Source: Bacteroidales bacterium
Lineage (GTDB): Bacteria; Bacteroidota; Bacteroidia; Bacteroidales; UBA7960
Length of the DNA: 8,994 bases
Assembly (NCBI GenBank): GCA_003557965.1
Contig: PWND01000096.1
Coordinates: 1 to 8,994, forward strand
Reading direction: 5' to 3'
Part shown: in pieces, positions 6,287 to 8,994 of the stretch
Layout of the letters: every line of letters begins with the position of its first letter
Numbering within the stretch: the first letter of the stretch is position 1
Program-made: the position numbers and the translations under genes
Notes under the pieces: model-generated
The model's database searches: none
Seen by the model: only the letters and a program-made list of their open reading frames with translations
Told to the model about the DNA's origin: nothing

Positions 6287-8629
6287 ATGTCAATTCCTAT
6301 ACTGATAGCTGATGGTATACATGGATTGTTTGATATTGCAGAACACGGGTTTCTTGTCACCGGAGGGTATTTTGCCAGAAAACAAAACAGAGAAAAGTAC
6401 CCCATAGACAGACAGCCATTGATTGACCTTATGGGGTTGATTATTTTTTTCGGTTTGCTAATTTTTGGTGCTGCAATCCTTATTGAGTCCATAAAACTTC
6501 TTTTGGTCTCAATGATTACCTTCGGGTGGATCCCTGATTCAATTCCTGATTGGATAATTGCAGATGATTTATTATTAACTTACATGAAATCAAGTCACAT
6601 TCTCTTTGCCTCTCTAATAATGATGGGTTCTTATGTAATAAGTGAAGTCGTATATCGATTTCAATATAAGTTAGCCACTAAGCATCATATCAGGGAGATG
6701 AAAGCTGATGCAATGGAACTTAGAAGTGATGGCTGGCTTGAGCTGGGGACCGGAATCAGCTTATTTGTTGCGTGGTTATTAATTCAATGGTTCTCGGTGA
6801 TATCCGATGACTTAGGTATGAGTGGCATAATTTCTCTATTCAATTCAATTATTCTGTTTTTCCTTGGTGGTTATTTAATGTTTATTGCCTGGCCAGAATT
6901 TTGGGAAAACTTTAATAATCTGATGAACCGGTCTCTCGAAAAAGATGAACGTTTACTTCTTCAAAAAACGCTTTCCAGAAGATTGCCCATTGGGTGCAGT
7001 ATCATTGAACCTCTTGTTTGTTATCATCGTGGTGATCAGCTTTTTATCAAAGGCCATTTGTCGATTGATCCGGGATTGATGAATTCTGCTGATCTGATAA
7101 TCCGTAATGCAGAAGTCACTACAAAAACTTTTTTTTCCCATTCCGACTTGATTGTTTACACACAATTCAGTCCTTTTTTTGATATTTCTGAGAAAATTAT
7201 TGATGTTGAGCTGGGTAAGGTTGTCAGACAAGCATTTAATGTTCCGGATTCCAGTCCTGCAGGAGAAGCTTTCAGGCTTTTGAGAAAAGGGAATCTCGAA
7301 AAATCTGTTGATTGGGCCATAAACAATGTTCATCAGGATCAAAGACAGGAATTACTAGCAAAATATGTCATCGCTGAAGTCTGTTACAGAAAATTTGGTG
7401 CAAACGATGACAAAACAAAAAAAGAATTAGAGGACATACTTGAATTACTAGATGAGGATTTAGAGAATGAATTCAAACTGTTTTTTGCATCCTGGCTTTT
7501 GGTATATTATTCAGGCATACCACTAAGAAATGATACTTCTAATGTAAAAGTCAACAAGCTCAGAAATACATTTGAGAAACAATATTTGGACAGAAATATA
7601 GGCAACTTAAATGATTATTTAATTGCTGAAGCGTATTTTGCACTTGGTTTTAGCTGGGAACGCTCTTCCGATTATAACCTTGATTTAAGCAGAGACTACT
7701 ACCGCAAATCGGAATATTATTATAAGCGAGCTGGTTTCAGATCAGAGATGGACAGATTATATAATACATGGGGCCATTTCGAAACACTTACATATTCTTT
7801 GGGAGATGCAGAAATACATTTAAATTATGCAAAGGAAATCAGAGAGTTAAAAAATGACATCCATGGCCTGACGTTTACCTATGGTTGTCTGGGTGATTTG
7901 TATTCAAAGACAGGCAACTTCAGGTTGGCGCATGAGTATTATAAAAAAGATATCGATTTACTTAAGAAATTGAATATAGAACATCCTCTCAACGGGCTTT
8001 ATATTAAAATGGCAGATCAACTCATAAAAGAAGGCTTATTTAACAATGATCTGAACCATTTGCGAAAGGCTGATGATCTTTGCAATGCTGATAATTTGAA
8101 CAATTCTTTTTTCGCAGACAAAGGAAAGGCAAAAGGTTTCTTGGGTTTGGCATCTTTGTACAAAACTGAAGATGAAAAAAACAGGATGATAAAGGATGCT
8201 GACGAAATTTTAAATAAAACTGTTGCAGTCTCTTCTTATGAAAAAGCTTTCTTTCATAGACTTAAGGGAAGACTGGCCGGATATAAAGGAAACTTCATTG
8301 AAGCACAAGAGGAGTTAACAAAATCCGAAAATCTGTTTGAAAACATGAAGGATCCGATTCATAACAAGACTTTTGGTGTCCAGTCAATAGTATCGGGATT
8401 AGAGTCTTACAAATGGAGTCTCAATGACGAATCCAAACGACTTAAATCTGCATTTGAAGAATGCCTACCAATTAATGCTCTTAAAGATTTTATCAATTCA
8501 GAGGAAGAAATGCTTGGGGCATTGCCAAATTTTGTAAACGAACTCCTGACTGAATATGAATTGGCTGGGGGTAATATGAAAAAACGAATAAAGGCATTAG
8601 ACCGATTGATCTGGTTCCTGGAAGGTTAA
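6287..8629 (+). CDS. Cation diffusion facilitator-like membrane protein fused to TPR-type C-terminus, 780 aa from this start
   Basis: Residues 1-205 carry five hydrophobic segments (about 3-27, 45-75, 103-122, 150-170, 180-201) matching CDF helices 2-6. Metal-site positions are visible: ADGIHGLFD gives His12/Asp16 (HxxxD) in helix 2, and MELRSD gives Glu144/Asp148 in helix 5, where many zinc CDFs have HxxxD or DxxxD. Residues about 215-297 resemble the CDF cytoplasmic dimerisation domain (GDQLFIKGHLSIDP). Residues about 320-780 are helical with TPR-like repeats (about 446-480, 488-522, 527-562, 650-686). Ordinary CDFs are about 300 residues, so the TPR fusion is unusual. TPR arrays bind proteins, so the C-terminus may couple metal flux to a partner. 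The first CDF helix lies upstream, behind an in-frame TAA. From 6287 the protein would have five helices and changed topology. Functional status is therefore uncertain; the family call is fairly firm. Confidence 0.8.
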   Translation: MSIPILIADGIHGLFDIAEHGFLVTGGYFARKQNREKYPIDRQPLIDLMGLIIFFGLLIFGAAILIESIKLLLVSMITFGWIPDSIPDWIIADDLLLTYMKSSHILFASLIMMGSYVISEVVYRFQYKLATKHHIREMKADAMELRSDGWLELGTGISLFVAWLLIQWFSVISDDLGMSGIISLFNSIILFFLGGYLMFIAWPEFWENFNNLMNRSLEKDERLLLQKTLSRRLPIGCSIIEPLVCYHRGDQLFIKGHLSIDPGLMNSADLIIRNAEVTTKTFFSHSDLIVYTQFSPFFDISEKIIDVELGKVVRQAFNVPDSSPAGEAFRLLRKGNLEKSVDWAINNVHQDQRQELLAKYVIAEVCYRKFGANDDKTKKELEDILELLDEDLENEFKLFFASWLLVYYSGIPLRNDTSNVKVNKLRNTFEKQYLDRNIGNLNDYLIAEAYFALGFSWERSSDYNLDLSRDYYRKSEYYYKRAGFRSEMDRLYNTWGHFETLTYSLGDAEIHLNYAKEIRELKNDIHGLTFTYGCLGDLYSKTGNFRLAHEYYKKDIDLLKKLNIEHPLNGLYIKMADQLIKEGLFNNDLNHLRKADDLCNADNLNNSFFADKGKAKGFLGLASLYKTEDEKNRMIKDADEILNKTVAVSSYEKAFFHRLKGRLAGYKGNFIEAQEELTKSENLFENMKDPIHNKTFGVQSIVSGLESYKWSLNDESKRLKSAFEECLPINALKDFINSEEEMLGALPNFVNELLTEYELAGGNMKKRIKALDRLIWFLEG

Positions 8630-8695
8630 GAATGCTGGAGAAAAAGTATGTTCTTACTAGTAATACCCTTTCAGCTTATTTTAGTAATAGACAAG

Positions 8696-8735
8696 ATATG
8701 CTTTGATAAATTAATATATGCTTTGATAAATTAAT
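8696..8735 (+). repeat. Perfect 20-bp tandem direct repeat upstream of the last gene
   Basis: The 20-base unit at 8696-8715, which begins ATATGCTTTGATAAA, is repeated without change or gap at 8716-8735. The second copy ends 18 nt before the ATG at 8754. Each unit contains TTTG, the Bacteroidota -33 core. TTTG at 8702-8705 is followed after 21 nt by TAAATTAA (6 of 8 to TAnnTTTG), which would give a very short leader. Two identical 20-bp units at about two helical turns suit a dimeric regulator site. A replication-slippage duplication is the simple alternative. Confidence 0.6.
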
Positions 8736-8753
8736 CACTTAAGCTAACTTTTT

Positions 8754-8994
8754 ATGATAACCAACATCACCTTACACCCCAACCAGCAGGCTCAACTAAA
8801 AGAAACTGACCTTCATCTAATAAGAAGCCGAGCGACAACAGAATTCCCCTACCCCCTGGCGGTTAGCTTTCAGAACTTCCTTAATGCTGTAAAAAGAGAT
8901 GACAAAACCCTTTCCCTGGTAATATTTGCCAATGATGTAACTACCACGGTGTTTCAGTTTTTATCATTGATTCTGGCCAGTGAATATATTGAAA
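8754..8994 (+). CDS. Start of an unidentified protein, truncated by the window end
   Basis: An ATG at 8754 opens a frame that stays open for all 80 remaining codons. An in-frame TAA lies at 8745-8747, so the start must be 8754 or later, and no alternative in-frame ATG follows. The protein begins MITNITLHPNQQAQL. Its segment FPYPLAVSFQNFL, followed by a hydrophobic helical stretch (LSLVIFANDV, FQFLSLILASEYI), recalls N-terminal helical regions seen ahead of signalling or effector domains in large multidomain bacterial proteins (pattern PFPIA...yrrl...llk..e...kfla.i.l). That likeness is from memory and weak. No Shine-Dalgarno sequence is visible; a perfect 20-bp tandem repeat lies just upstream. 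It is 124 nt from the CDF-TPR gene, so it may be either a separate unit or part of the same accessory locus. Confidence 0.62.
   Translation, partial: MITNITLHPNQQAQLKETDLHLIRSRATTEFPYPLAVSFQNFLNAVKRDDKTLSLVIFANDVTTTVFQFLSLILASEYIE

Noticed and set aside
6203..6289. Selenocysteine-type or programmed recoding of the stop in the CDF gene
   Set aside because: The codon is TAA, not TGA, other genes here use TAA as a normal stop, and no recoding structure is evident; a nonsense change, error or restart is simpler.
6953..7342. Antisense open frame of 129 codons opposite the CDF dimer domain region
   Set aside because: Same reasoning: it is the complement of a continuous, domain-bearing gene and shows no independent coding features.
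8632..8706. 24-codon open frame after the CDF-TPR gene
   Set aside because: Very short, no ribosome binding site, and its end runs into the 20-bp tandem repeat; no reason to call it a gene.
8696..8735. CRISPR array or insertion-sequence ends
   Set aside because: The two repeat units abut with no spacer, there are only two, and no cas or transposase gene is present in the window.

Overview
The window looks like an accessory region of a Bacteroidota-type genome. The support is indirect: AT-rich DNA, mostly TAA stops, almost no Shine-Dalgarno sequences ahead of starts, and a TATATTTG element matching the Bacteroidota -7 consensus TAnnTTTG. No rRNA, tRNA, CRISPR array or transposase is visible. 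All genes I accept are on the + strand.

Region 1 (1-512) is the 3' end of a gene whose start lies outside the window. It resembles, from memory only, the C-terminal part of nucleotidyltransferase-domain proteins. It is followed by a 257-nt non-coding stretch (513-769) with two interleaved inverted repeats and a pyrimidine-rich tract leading to a possible promoter.

Region 2 (770-6040) is a compact five-gene run with gaps of 25, 39, 45 and 11 nt, so probably one operon. It encodes a small unknown protein, two diverged paralogues of exactly 197 residues, a 1095-residue multidomain ATPase-protease, and a small acidic helical protein. The large protein is the centrepiece. It reads in order: Clp-N-like helical region, ClpA/B-type AAA+ module, response-regulator receiver domain, second AAA module, and M41 (FtsH-type) zinc protease. 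Key residues of all four catalytic or signalling modules are present, and there is no membrane segment. My inference is a soluble, phosphorylation-responsive ATP-dependent protease whose small neighbours are adaptors, substrates or regulators.

Region 3 (6041-8629) has an AT-rich leader with a 10-bp inverted repeat. It is followed by a cation diffusion facilitator (CDF)-like membrane protein fused to a long TPR-type helical C-terminus. In the same frame upstream, the sequence codes for what looks like the missing first transmembrane helix, but a TAA codon at 6254-6256 separates it from the rest. The gene is therefore either a recent nonsense allele, a sequencing error, or a protein restarted at 6287, where there is an unusually good Shine-Dalgarno sequence.

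Region 4 (8630-8994) has a perfect 20-bp tandem repeat just upstream of a new gene that begins at 8754 and runs off the end.

Taken together, the window holds a candidate undescribed system: a two-ATPase, receiver-controlled protease with paired small partners, possibly linked to a membrane CDF-TPR protein. A role in stress response or defence is speculation from architecture only.
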